Shown piece by piece: positions 10,878 through 21,153 of a stretch of DNA of 64,000 bases. The notes beneath the pieces are model-generated. The model was given only the letters and a program-made list of their open reading frames with translations. It had not been told where the DNA came from and searched no databases. Where the stretch lies: contig NC_134398.1 of NCBI RefSeq assembly GCF_050003625.1, forward strand, positions 59,605,641 through 59,669,640, written 5' to 3'. Numbering within the stretch: position 1 is the first letter of the stretch; each line of letters starts with the position of its first letter. The position numbers and the translations under genes were made by a program. This stretch comes from Haematobia irritans. Lineage: Eukaryota > Arthropoda > Insecta > Diptera > Muscidae.

Positions 10878-11207
10878 AAAGTCTTGTTTGTTTTTTTTAC
10901 ATATATGCCAGATTTGTTCGGAAGATTCCGAAAAAAATGTTCAACATTACATCGTAGTATATTAAATTTTGAACTGTAAAATGTGTCTTATAAAAGACCT
11001 AAAGTCAGAAAAGAACAGTGTTTGATATAAACGAAACGGACTGTGTTGTTGTTTCAAAAATAAATTTTTAATTAAAAAAATAAAAATTTTGTAACAAACG
11101 AATTTTTTTGGTGATAAAAGTTTAAAATTTTCGAAGCAACTCAAAAAACTCTAACAAAAGAAAAACGTTTTCGGTACACGTTTTCCAAACTTTTTTTTCT
11201 TTGTGTG

Positions 11208-11430
11208 TAGTTTTTATCAGATTTGCCTAAAATTAGAAATGTGGAGGCATTTTAGGTCTACGTTTTGGTATAAACCCCAAATATACCGATCTCCTGATTT
11301 CATTACTTGGCCTACTTAAAAACGCAATTTTTGTCTGATTTTCCTCAAAATTTATATTTATAGGTATTTTAGGACCAAAACTAAATGTACCGAATATGGT
11401 GTATATCGGACCATGTTTTGCTTTTTTTTT
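11208..11430 (+). repeat. Decayed DINE, right part
   Basis: Continues the DINE units split at 10307 (GGTCTACGTTTTGGTATA, TATCGGACCATGTTTTG). Confidence 0.45.
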
Positions 11431-12259
11431 AATTTTTTCAAAAATTTTAAGAATTTAAATAAACTAAAATTAAATTCAGTAAATATATAAAGTGCACTCG
11501 CGGTAACGTGAACAAATTAAAACCAAGAGAGTTCACGATAGCGAAAATGTTTACGTTAGCGAACTTCAGCGAATTTCAGAACAAAGCATAGCCATATTTG
11601 GGACTTTTACACGTTCTAGCATGATAGTCTTTTATTTTTATTATTAGTAGTTTTTAAAACTTAAGTTAATTTAATGAACAAATTAAAAAAGAGATCGGAA
11701 AAATATCAGTGGGAATGGAATTATAAAGCAATTTAAATAAAATTCACAAAAAGCCAAACTAGATCACTAAACAATTCTTTAAGTGCATTTGAAATCGTAT
11801 TTGGCATTGTGAATCTGTCTTTAAAGTCAAATTTCATGTTTTTAGGCGTTACGGAGTAGTTAGTGTAAGAAAAAGCGCGTTCACGTTATGCGGAAAGAAA
11901 AGAAAATCCGTACTCACACACAAAAAAGTCTTAAAGACTCACACTCACGATCAGAAATGTTGTAACTCATGAAAAATCGTCCCATTGAAGGAAATTCACC
12001 ATATATTACGTTTGAAGTTTACTTTTTTCGACGAGAATAATGTAGTATTCGTTATGAGATACATGGACAATCGTAGAATTGGATTAATAACACAAGGGAA
12101 CTAAATTAACTATTTTTGTGTTGATTTTTTTTAATTTATATCAAATTTTTACTAATTCTATCAGCACGAAATTTTAAGATATACTGTTGTGTTCAAAATT
12201 AAGGCATTTCCGCTACATATATTAGAAGAACGTGAAAACGGTTCAACATATTAAATTAA
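11431..12259. other. Unassigned AT-rich stretch
   Basis: No coding or repeat signal recognised. Confidence 0.4.
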
Positions 12260-12738
12260 AACATGTAAGGAAAGTCTAAAAAGTAGAGCGGGGCCGACTA
12301 TATTATACCCTGCACCACTTGTATATCCACATTTTCCATACCATATCACATCCGTCAAATGTGTTGGGTGCTATATATAAATGTTATGTTCCCATATACA
12401 TACACGCAAAGAAAAAAAACGTTTGGAAAACATGTACCGAAAACGTTTTTCTTTTGTTAGAGTTTTTTGAATTGCTTCGAAAATTTTAAACTTTTATCAC
12501 CAAAAAAATTCGTATTTTACAAAATTTTTATTTTTTCAATAAAAAAAATTATTTTTGAAACAACAACACAGTCCATTTCGTTTATATCAAACACTGTTCT
12601 TTTGTGACTTTAGGTCTTTAATAAGACACATTTTACAGTTCAAAATTTAATATAGTACAATGTAATATTCAACATTTTTTCGGAATCTTCCGAACATATC
12701 TAGAATATATGTAAAAAAAAAACAAACAAAAAAACTTT

Positions 12739-12810
12739 GGTCGAAGCAGGGATCGAACCCACGACCCTTTGCATGCAAGTCAGACGTAGCAACCACTGCC
12801 CCACGGTGCC
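12739..12810 (-). other. tRNA-like domain 2, copy 2
   Basis: Inverse of GGCACCGTGGGGCAGTGGTT, with B box GGTTCGATCCC intact. Confidence 0.6.
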
Positions 12811-12924
12811 AAACAAACTGTTTGTTTCTGTTAAATAAACTTTGTTTATTCGGCTCGTGGGCGCCGCAAGCTATGCTATATAAATATAACTTATATGGAT
12901 AATTATCTATTGATGACCATAACA

Positions 12925-12996
12925 GGTACATAGCTCAGTGGTTAGTGTGTTGGCTTACAAAGTGCATGGTCCGCGGTTCGATTCTCCGTCCAGGCG
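12925..12996 (+). other. tRNA-like domain 1, copy 2
   Basis: GGTACATAGCTCAGTGGTTA with B box GGTTCGATTCT; essentially identical to copy 1. Confidence 0.6.
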
Positions 12997-13415
12997 AAAG
13001 GTGAAAAAAAATTAAAAATTTATAAAATCGTATAATTTCTTCTACATTGTTGGTATTACAGGAAAAGGTGTTAAGAACAAAAAAACCTCGTGGATGTGAG
13101 AAAGATGTGAGGGAAATGCAATTAGCAAGAAAACAATGTTTTTTTTTTGAGTTAGTCTTTATGAAATTGTTTTTACATCCTGGAAAAGAATAAACGTTTA
13201 TCACAAAAAGTACATATTTTTCTTCCAAATATACTTCCTTACAGCGAAAAGCAAATGAGAAAAGAACTTTGTTTGTCTAAAATTTCGTTTGGGAGGAAAG
13301 AATTATTTTTTTGCGTGTATATTTAAATCTGACTCGATCTGTACAAAATTTGTTAGACTTATGTAGACTTAAAATTTAAGTCGGCTAATGCCCTGGGGTG
13401 GAACAATATGTTAGT

Positions 13416-15442
13416 AAAACAAGTAAGTGAAGTCTAAAGTCGGGCGGGACCGACTATATAATGCCCTTCACCATTATGTAGACCAAAATTTGTGTTACCA
13501 TTCCAACTCTTTCAAATTTGTTGGGAGTTATTATCAAGGTTTATATTCCCATATACAAATATTTATATCTGAAACGATTTGGAGACAATTTTTTGTATTT
13601 CTACAAAATCGCTAGAATTAAAAATTAAATCGGCTAACACCCTGGGATGAAACACGATGTTAGTAAAAAAATATGGGAAATATGAAGCGAGAGAAATTTT
13701 GAGGCAATTGTACAAAAGAGCATTTGCGATGTATCAGGCGATACTTATGTATTCGAGATATAGGACAATTTGAGTAACATTTACAATTTTTGCTACTCAG
13801 CAGTGACGATTTTACAAAGATATTGGTTAGATCTTGCCAAGATATGTGATCAAGTGTTGGCTGTGATATATTATTTGGTCAAGTCGGGCGACTTGGAGCC
13901 TTATTTAAAACTCAATCGTTCCGTGGAAAGTCTGGCATTACAGTGTATAGGATATGACTAAGATATGGGGAAATTATCACAGAATTTTGTGTAAAGTGTG
14001 GGAATTTTGGCCATATTTGTATAAACCGGAAAAACGAATATATGGAGGCTTTATCTAATTCTGAACCAAATTAGATCAAACTTGACACACTTAAATATCA
14101 TATTAAATATATTCTCCGTGGAAACTATGCAGTCAATTGGAGGAAAATCCCATTGAAAATGGGTCTAAAATATGAAATAGTCTACCATATTTTCCCAACT
14201 CTGGTGTACATATAACGGGAGCTATATATAATCTGAACCGATTTCGACTAAATTTGACATTCATAGTTAGAACAATAATTCTGTTATCTCTGCAAAATTT
14301 CACGTAAATGGGAGTTTAACTTTGGCCCCCGTGGTAATTTGAGTATAAATCGGGCGAAAGATATATATGGGAGCTATATCTAAATCTGAACCGATTTCAA
14401 CCAAATTTGACACACTTACCGATACTGTTAAACGTACTCCTTGTGCAAAATTTGAACCAAATCACGGCAAACCTCTGGCTTTTGAGACCATATAAGTTCA
14501 AATCGGACGAAAGATATATATGGGAGATATATCTAAATTTGAACCGATTTCAACCAAATTTGGTACACTTATCGATATTATTAAACGTACTCCTTGTGCA
14601 AAATTTGAACTAAATCACGGCAAAACTCTGGCTTTTGAGGCCATATAAGTGCAAATCGGACGAAAGATATATATGGGAGCTATATCTAAATCTGAAATGA
14701 TTTCAATCAAATTTACCAAGCACTGGTAGAATGTCAATTCTACTCTTTATGCAAAATTTCACGTAAATCGGTAGTAAACTTTGGCCTCTGTGGTCATATG
14801 AGTCTAAATCGGACGAGATATATATATATGGGAGCTATATCTAAATCTGAATCGATTTCAATCAAATTTATCAAGCATTGGTAGAATGTCAATTCTACTC
14901 ATTATACAAAATTTCATGAAAATGTGTAGTAACCTTTGGCTTCTGTGGTCATATGAGTCTAAATCGGACGAAAGATATATATGGGAGCTATATCTAAATC
15001 TGAACCGATTTAGATGATATTTTGCAAGTTTTTCGAGACTCATAAAATATTCGGATATACTGAACTTGAAGAACATCTGTTGATAAACACGCCAGTTATG
15101 ACCAGATCGGGGATAAATATATATGGCAGCTATATCTAAATCTGAACCGATGTTTTCCAAAATCAATAGCGATTGTCTTTGTCCCAAAAAACGACCCTAT
15201 GCCAAATTTGAGGACGATCGGACTTAAACTGCGACCTGTACTTTGCGCACAAAAATACATGAACAGACAGACAGACGGACAGACAGACAGACAGACAGAC
15301 GGACATCGCTAAATCGACTCAGAATTTAATTCTAACACGATCGGTATACTAAACGATGGGTCTCAGACTTTTCCTTCTTGGCGTTACATACAAATGCACA
15401 AACTTATTATACCCTGTACCACAGTAGTGGTGAAGGGTATAA
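13416..15442 (-). mobile_element. DINE-1/mini-me-like element, family A (near full length)
   Basis: Left end AACAAGTAAG...AAAGTCGGGCGGGACC. It then has several ~153-bp central units, all in one orientation (14200-15000), the (GACA)n microsatellite at 15263-15304 (GTCY on the minus strand), the ATCGACTCAGAATT block, and a terminal hairpin TACCACAGTAGTGG...AGGGTATA ending at about 15442. This is the best complete example of family A and defines its two different ends. No coding capacity. Confidence 0.7.
15263..15304 (-). repeat. (GTCY)n microsatellite in DINE
   Basis: GACA/GACG tetramers preceding ATCGCTAAATCGACTCAGAA. Confidence 0.85.
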
Positions 15443-16331
15443 AAATATGGGAAACAATTCAATCTGAAGCAATTTTTAGACAACTTTGCAAAAGTGTATT
15501 TATAATTTATCAGTCGATAGATATCGGTCGATTTGGCGAACAAAGCTAGAATGTTAATTCTACTTCACTTAAATCGGATTACAACTTTGGCTTCTGTTGT
15601 CATATGAGTGAAAATCGGGGGAAAGATATAGGGCCATTATGGGAGATATATATAAACCTGAACCGATTTGAACCAAATTTGGCACGCATAGCTACAATGC
15701 TAATTCTACTCCCTGTGCAAAATTTCAACTAAATCGGAGCAAAAAATTGGCCTCTGTGGTCATATGAGTGTAAATCGGGCGTAAGCTATATATGGGAGCT
15801 ATATCTAAATCTGAACCGATTTCAACCAAATGCTAATTCTACTCCCTGTGCAAAATTTCAACCAATTTGGGGTAAAACTCTGGCTTCTGGGACCGTATTG
15901 AAATTTTGCACAGGGAGTAGAATTAGCATTGTAGCTATGCGTGCCAAATATTGTTGAAATCGGTTCAAATTTAGATATAGCTCCCATATATAGCTTTCGC
16001 CCGATTTACACTCATATAACCACAGAAGCCAATTTTTTGCTCCGATTTAGTTGAAATTTTGCACAGGGAGTAGAATTAGCATTGTAACTATGGGTGCCAA
16101 ATTTGGTTGAAATCGGTTCAGATTTAGATATAGCCCCCATATATATGTTTTTCTGATTTCGACAAAAATGGTCAAAATACCAACATTTTCCTTGTTTTTT
16201 ACTAACATTGTGTTCCACCCTAGTGCATTAGCCGACTTAAATTTTGAGTCTATAGATTTTGTAGAAGTCTATCAAATTATTCCAGATCGAGTGATATTTA
16301 AATGTATGTATTTGGGACTAACCTTTATATA
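15443..16331. mobile_element. Palindromic DINE family A derivative
   Basis: Starts inside the family A end block (ATATGGGAAACAATTC). The 153-bp units run in one orientation to about 15895 and then in the opposite orientation (GAAATTTTGCACAGGGAGTA onward). It closes with the inverse family A end block (TTTTTTACTAACATTGTG, AGCCGACTTAAATTTTGAG). Both arms therefore carry the non-microsatellite side. The DD37E element abuts it at 16332. Confidence 0.6.
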
Positions 16332-17628
16332 AAGGGTGATACGGTCAAAATTTGGTAAAGGGAAAACGCGTGTAAATCGGTGAAATCGTTTATTTAAAAA
16401 ATCAAATTAAATTTTTTTCAAGTTCAATTAGTATAAAATTCAGGAAAAATATTCAGTTAGGCTTTCGCTTTTCCAAATCCGAATTGCCGGGCCTCACGCT
16501 TGACACCTGCCATCAGATTTTGTACAGCCACCTTGTCCACCTTCTTCGCCGCAGAAAGCCAGTTTGTCTTGAACTGCTGCTCGTCCTTAGCAGTTTTTTT
16601 GGTCTTCTTTAGGTTCCGCTTGACAATAGCCCAGTATTTCTCAATTGGGCGGAGCTCTGGCGTGTTGGGAGGGTTCTTGTCCTTGGGAACCACCTGCACG
16701 TCGTTTGCGGCGTATCACTCCATGGCCTTTTTACCGTAATGGCAATATGCCACATCCGGCCAAAACAGTACGGAACAACCGTGTTTCTTCAGGAAAGGCA
16801 GCAGACGTTTATTCAAACACTCTTTCACGTAAATGTCTTGGTTGACAGTTCTGGTAGCTATGAAAATGTTGCTTTTCAAGCCACAGGTACAGATGGCTTG
16901 CCAAACCAGATATTTCTTTGCGAACTTTGACAGTTTTATGTGCTTCAAAATATCTGCTACCTTTCCCCTTCTTTTTGCCGTATAAAACTCCTGTCCCGGA
17001 AGCTGCTTGTAGTCGGCTTTGACGTAGGTTTCGTCGTCCATTACCACGCAGTGAAACTTCGTCAGCATCGTCGTGTACAGCCTCCGGGATCGCGCTTTGG
17101 CCGTCGTATTTTGTTTATCATCGCGATTTGGAGTCACTACCTTCTTGTAAGTCGATAGTCCGGCTCGTTTTTTGGCTCGATGCACGGTTGTAGACGATAC
17201 ACCCAGCTTATTTGCGGCATCTCGGAGAGAGAGGTTAGGGTTTCGCTTGAAACTACCGACAACTCTCCTTGTCGTCTCAGCGGCTTCCGGTTTTCGATTC
17301 CCCCCCGATCCAGACTTCCTGGCTGTCGACAAACGTTCCCCAAACACTTTAATTACATTTGTAACGGCTGATTTGGCAACTTTTAGCGATTTTGCAGCTT
17401 TGCGTGCGAGTAGCTCGGATTTTCGCGATGCGCGAGCAAAATTTTGATACGCTGCTCTTCTTGCTTGGACGGCATTTTGACAACTGAAGAGTGAATTCCA
17501 AAATCAAAATAGGAGCAACATTCTACACACACACACCTTCAAAATGAGGGGTGTTCAGGTTTTTTAAATGCAAAATTGAAAGAAATACGTCAAGTTTATA
17601 TAGACCAAATTTTGACCGTATCACCCTT
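16332..17628 (-). mobile_element. Tc1/mariner element, DD37E type, copy 1
   Basis: Inverted ends AAGGGTGATACGGTCAAAAT (left) and its inverse ATTTTGACCGTATCACCCTT (right), with TA on each side (16330-16331, 17629-17630). Length ~1.3 kb is normal for an ITmD37E element. The left flank is DINE and the right flank is hAT sequence, so the two flanks do not reconstruct a single empty site. Confidence 0.8.
16457..17475 (-). pseudogene. DD37E transposase pseudogene
   Basis: Reads from MPSKQEEQRIKILLAHRE at 17475 to the stop after FGFGKAKA at 16457. The N-terminal ~100 residues form a helix-turn-helix DNA-binding region (NLSLRDAANKLGVSSTTVHR). The catalytic part contains MDDETYVKAD, FWPDVAYCHYG and PELRPIEKYW. 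Counting from the Asp of FWPD to the Glu of RPIE gives 37 residues, which identifies the DD37E lineage. Defects are a frameshift near codons 30-43 around 17350-17390 and an in-frame TGA at about 16698 (after KKAME), where a tryptophan codon would fit. The longest open part is 210 codons (16715-17347). Otherwise the frame is well preserved, so inactivation looks fairly recent. Confidence 0.8.
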
Positions 17629-17630
17629 TA

Positions 17631-17820
17631 CAAACACATATGGCAAAATAGGGAAATTATATCGGCCTATTTTTGGAACACTACACCTTAAAATTACAAT
17701 TGGAATACAGTTAAAATGAGATTTAGATACACCACCTGAAGTCGACTCCGGCTAGTAGGAAATGCTGGAGTCGGAGTCGGAGCCGGAGTCGAGCAAAATT
17801 GACTCGACTCCACAGCCCTG
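17631..17820. mobile_element. Fragment of hexamer-end hAT element
   Basis: Inverse match to the left part of the element at 2537 (GGAACACTACACCTTAAAAT, then GGAGTC hexamers, CTCCACAGCCCTG). The part beyond 17631 is missing. It starts right at the TA next to the DD37E element. Confidence 0.7.
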
Positions 17821-19187
17821 GTATGATTTAATGTAAGCGACATTCATATACAGCGAAAACATACCAGCATTTTATGTATTATTTTTGAACACACATTAGC
17901 TTCATGATTAAATCTACCTCGACTTCATCTTCAAAACAATACAGAACACTACTGCTCTCTTACCTGCGATATGCCCCTACGATAGAAATAACAAAAATAA
18001 TATAACAAAATATCTTAGATATATTTGAACAAATAGAAAAAATAAATATAATAATATACATACATCAACATCATCGCCTTACCCAACCCATCAAAAATGT
18101 TGCTCTGTGTAAATGTTCTTACTCTCCCTCTCCTTTGTGAGTTTTATCCCAGCCATTAAAAACAAAGCTTATTGAGCGACTAGATGGAAGGAAGGAAGGA
18201 TTTAGCGCCAAAGGCTATTGGCGGAAATTATTGTGTTATACGGTGAAATTGTGAAAGCTAACAATGGACGACCAACACAGACACCAGCCACATAGCCACA
18301 AAAACCCCGTTTTGTTCGTTATTACATACAAACTGTTATTGTTTTTTGCTCAAACCTCAGAAACATTTACTTTTTTTGTCGATTTTTTTTGCGTTTCGTA
18401 TCCTTTTTTGTGGATTTGTTTGCCATTTCCTTTGCCACTCTATTCTTAGCCCGGTATTAAATCTTTACTCATTGTGGTTGATGATTGTAAGCCCCTCGGT
18501 TTTCTTTTTTGCTGGTTTGGTTGAATTGTTACATTGTGTCGGAAGGTTTATTAAAAAGAAAATTAATTGCTTAGAAAAAAAACAAGGGACGAAACGAGAT
18601 GGATAAACAGTTTAGTAAAAACCTTGATACCTATGTAGCTAGAGGTTAATTACTGGAAATATTAATTGAAATTAAAACAACAAACGTAGGTGGTCATATA
18701 TTGATTCTAATATTGACGGTTGATAGGTTTAATTTTTCAGTAGGCAATTTTTGTTGAGCTAAGGGGGCAAAGGGAGTCCATTATAAGGGACCCTAGATCA
18801 ACCTTATGCCTATGATAGTGGTCACGGAAATCAAAGATACTAACAACATTTTAAGAAAAACTTCTATTATTGTTGACTATATTTCAAACTTTTTCCAAAT
18901 ATGGAAAATCGATTTTTAAAATTTTAAAATGTTAACTTTCAACTTTTGCGGTTGTTAAAAAGTTGACTTTCAACGTCGATACTTTAGAATTTTTGGTGTA
19001 CTGGCAACATAAAAAGAGCTACAAAACATTCTCCTTGCATTTCACATTCGACATTTCGACTTTTCCGTTGAAGTTCATTAGTTTATTTTAAAAAATTAAA
19101 AACAGTTTAAACGATTTTGATGATTAAAAATCGAATTTATAAACAGTCGATTAGTCCAAAAATCGCTTTTCGACTATTGTATCCCTA
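17821..19187. other. Unassigned, probably unique DNA
   Basis: Holds a GGAAGGAAGGAAGG microsatellite near 18188 and T-rich short frames; no gene or repeat recognised. Confidence 0.4.
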
Positions 19188-19280
19188 CATTGAAAAAATA
19201 TAGACCTAATATGGAAGATTACGCAACCTAAATTTTAGGATACGTAAGTTACATAATATTAAGGACATAATATTATTTTA

Positions 19281-21004
19281 AACAAGTATATACGGCCGCA
19301 AGTTCGGCCAGGCCGAATCTTATGTACCCACCACCATGGATTGCGTAGAAACTTCTACGAAAGACTATCATCCACAATCGAATTACTTGGGTTGTGGTAT
19401 CTTAAAACTTCTTAACATCGTTTTCTAAATTGTGATTTAGTCCATACATGGTATATATTAGACAAAAAAGTTATGTATAGTTAAGTCTACAAATAATTAC
19501 GAATCGATATGGACTTTTTGTACGTAGAGAGCCAGAATTGAAATATGGGGGTCGCTTATATGGGAGCTATATACAATTATGAACTTGATATGGACCAATT
19601 TTTGTGTGATTGGGGATCGATTTATCTGAGGGCCATATATAACTATAGACCGATATGGACCTAGTTAGGCATGGTTGTTAACGACCATATATTAGCACAA
19701 TGTACCAAATTTCAACTCACTCGGATGAAATTTGCTCCTCCAAGAGGTTCCAAAACCAAATCTCGGGATCGGTTTATATGGGGCTATGTACGATTATGGA
19801 CTGATATGGACCACTTTTGGCATGGTTGTTAAATATCATATACGATCGCCACGTACCAAATTTCAAGCAGATCGGATGAATTTTGCTTCTCCAAAAGGCA
19901 CCGGAGGTCAAATCTGGGGATCGGTTTATATGGGAGCTATATATAATTATGGACTGATAGGAACCAATTCCTGCATGGTTGGTGGATACCATATACTAAC
20001 ATCACGTACCAAATTCCAACCGAATGGGAAGAATTTTGCTCTTTCAAGGGGCTCTGGAGGTCAAATCTGGGGATCGGTTTATATGGGGCCTATATATAAT
20101 TTGGACCGATATCGACCAATTTTTGCATGGGAGTTTGAGGCCATATATTAACACCACGTACCAAATTTCGACTGAATCAGATGAATTTTGGTCTTCCAAG
20201 AGGTTCCGGAGATCAAATCTGGTGATCGGTTTATATGGGGGCTATATATAATTATGGACCGATGTGGACCAATTTTTGCATGGTTGTTAGAGACCATATA
20301 CTAACACTATGTACCAAATTTCAGCCGGATCGGATGAAATTTGCTTCTCTTAGAGGCCTCGCAAGCCAAATCGGGGGATCGGTTTATGTGGGGGCTATAT
20401 ATAATTATGGACCGATGTCGACCAATTTTTGCATGGTTGTTAAAGACCATATACTAACACCATGTACCAAATTTCAGCCGGATCGGATGAAATTTGCTTC
20501 TCTTAGAGGCCTCGCAAGCCAAATCGGGGGATCGGTTTATATGGGGGCTATATATAATTATGGACCGATGTGGACCAATTTTTGCATGGTTGTTAGAGAC
20601 CATATACCAACACCATGTACCAAATTTCAGCCGGATCGGATGAAACTTGCTTCTCTTAGAGGCCTCGCAAGCCAAATTTTGGGGTCCGTTTATATGGGGG
20701 CTATACGTAAAAGTGGACCGATATGGCCCATTTGCAATACCATCCGACCTACATCAATAACAACTACTTGTGCCAAGTTTCAAGTCGATAGCTTGTTTCG
20801 TTCGGAAGTTAGCGTGATTTCAACAGACGGACGGACGGACGGACGGACGGACGGACGGACGGACGGACATGCTCAGATCGACTCAGAATTTCACCACGAC
20901 CCAGAATATATATACTTTATGGGGTCTTAGAGCAATATTTCGATGTGTTACAAACGGAATGACAAAGTTAATATACCCCCCATCCTATGGTGGTGGGTAT
21001 AAAA
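19281..21004 (-). mobile_element. Young DINE-like element, family D, copy 1
   Basis: Starts AACAAGTATATACGGCCGC with the palindrome TTCGGCCAGGCCGAA and TACCCACCACCATGG. It has about nine ~153-bp units, (GACG)n at 20826-20868 with 11 GAC units, GATCGACTCAGAATTTCACC, TATATATACTTTATGGGGTC and the end CCTATGGTGGTGGGTATA. The open frames (for example 231 codons at 20235) encode a 51-residue repeat and lack any known domain; I regard them as non-coding. By eye it differs from copies at 21154 and 53860 almost only in microsatellite length. Confidence 0.8.
20826..20868 (-). repeat. (GTCC)n microsatellite, 11 units
   Basis: Ten GACG tetramers plus a final GAC on the plus strand. Confidence 0.9.
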
Positions 21005-21153
21005 AGAATGTTTAATTAAACGAAAGTTCATAATCTTTTAAATATTTTCTTCTTTAAATTTAGGACACAAATCTTTGAAATGTTGCATCCCTTCCTTAAA
21101 GTCATATGTCTTTGTAAGTAAGTAAGACAAATTTTCCTTGAAGTAAAGATAAA

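Larger units (their letters stand above)
10310..11207. mobile_element. Two-headed tRNA-like TA-CAC element (family T), copy 1
   Basis: Left end CACGCAAAAAAATAATTC, right end the inverse of CACACAAAGAAAAAA, with TA at 10308-10309 and 11208-11209. Inside are two tRNA-like domains in divergent orientation, minus at 10620-10691 and plus at 10806-10877, with ~114 bp between them. No transposase ORF. It sits within an old DINE. Three further copies lie at 12403, 48784 and 61235 with the same layout. Confidence 0.8.
12403..13317. mobile_element. Two-headed tRNA-like TA-CAC element (family T), copy 2
   Basis: Inverted relative to copy 1. Ends CACGCAAAGAAAAAAAACG and ...TTTTTTGCGTG, flanked by TA at 12401-12402 and 13318-13319. 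The tRNA-like domains are at 12739-12810 (minus) and 12925-12996 (plus). The DINE around it reads continuously once the element and one TA are removed. Confidence 0.8.
12260..13415 (-). mobile_element. DINE family A end, interrupted by family T element
   Basis: Begins ACATGTAAGGAAAGTC and CGGGGCCGACTATATTATAC, the non-microsatellite end of family A. It is interrupted at TA (12401-12402) by the family T copy and resumes at 13318 with TTTAAATCTGACTCGATCTG. It runs directly into another family A copy at 13416. Confidence 0.6.

Noticed and set aside
15806..16218. Minus-strand 60-68-codon frames with repeated ISKSEPISTKFGTHSYN peptides
   Set aside because: Translations of family A DINE units, not genes.
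18264..18606. Hydrophobic 61-86-codon frames as membrane proteins
   Set aside because: T-rich DNA gives Phe/Leu-rich translations in any frame; no start context, domain or neighbour supports a gene.
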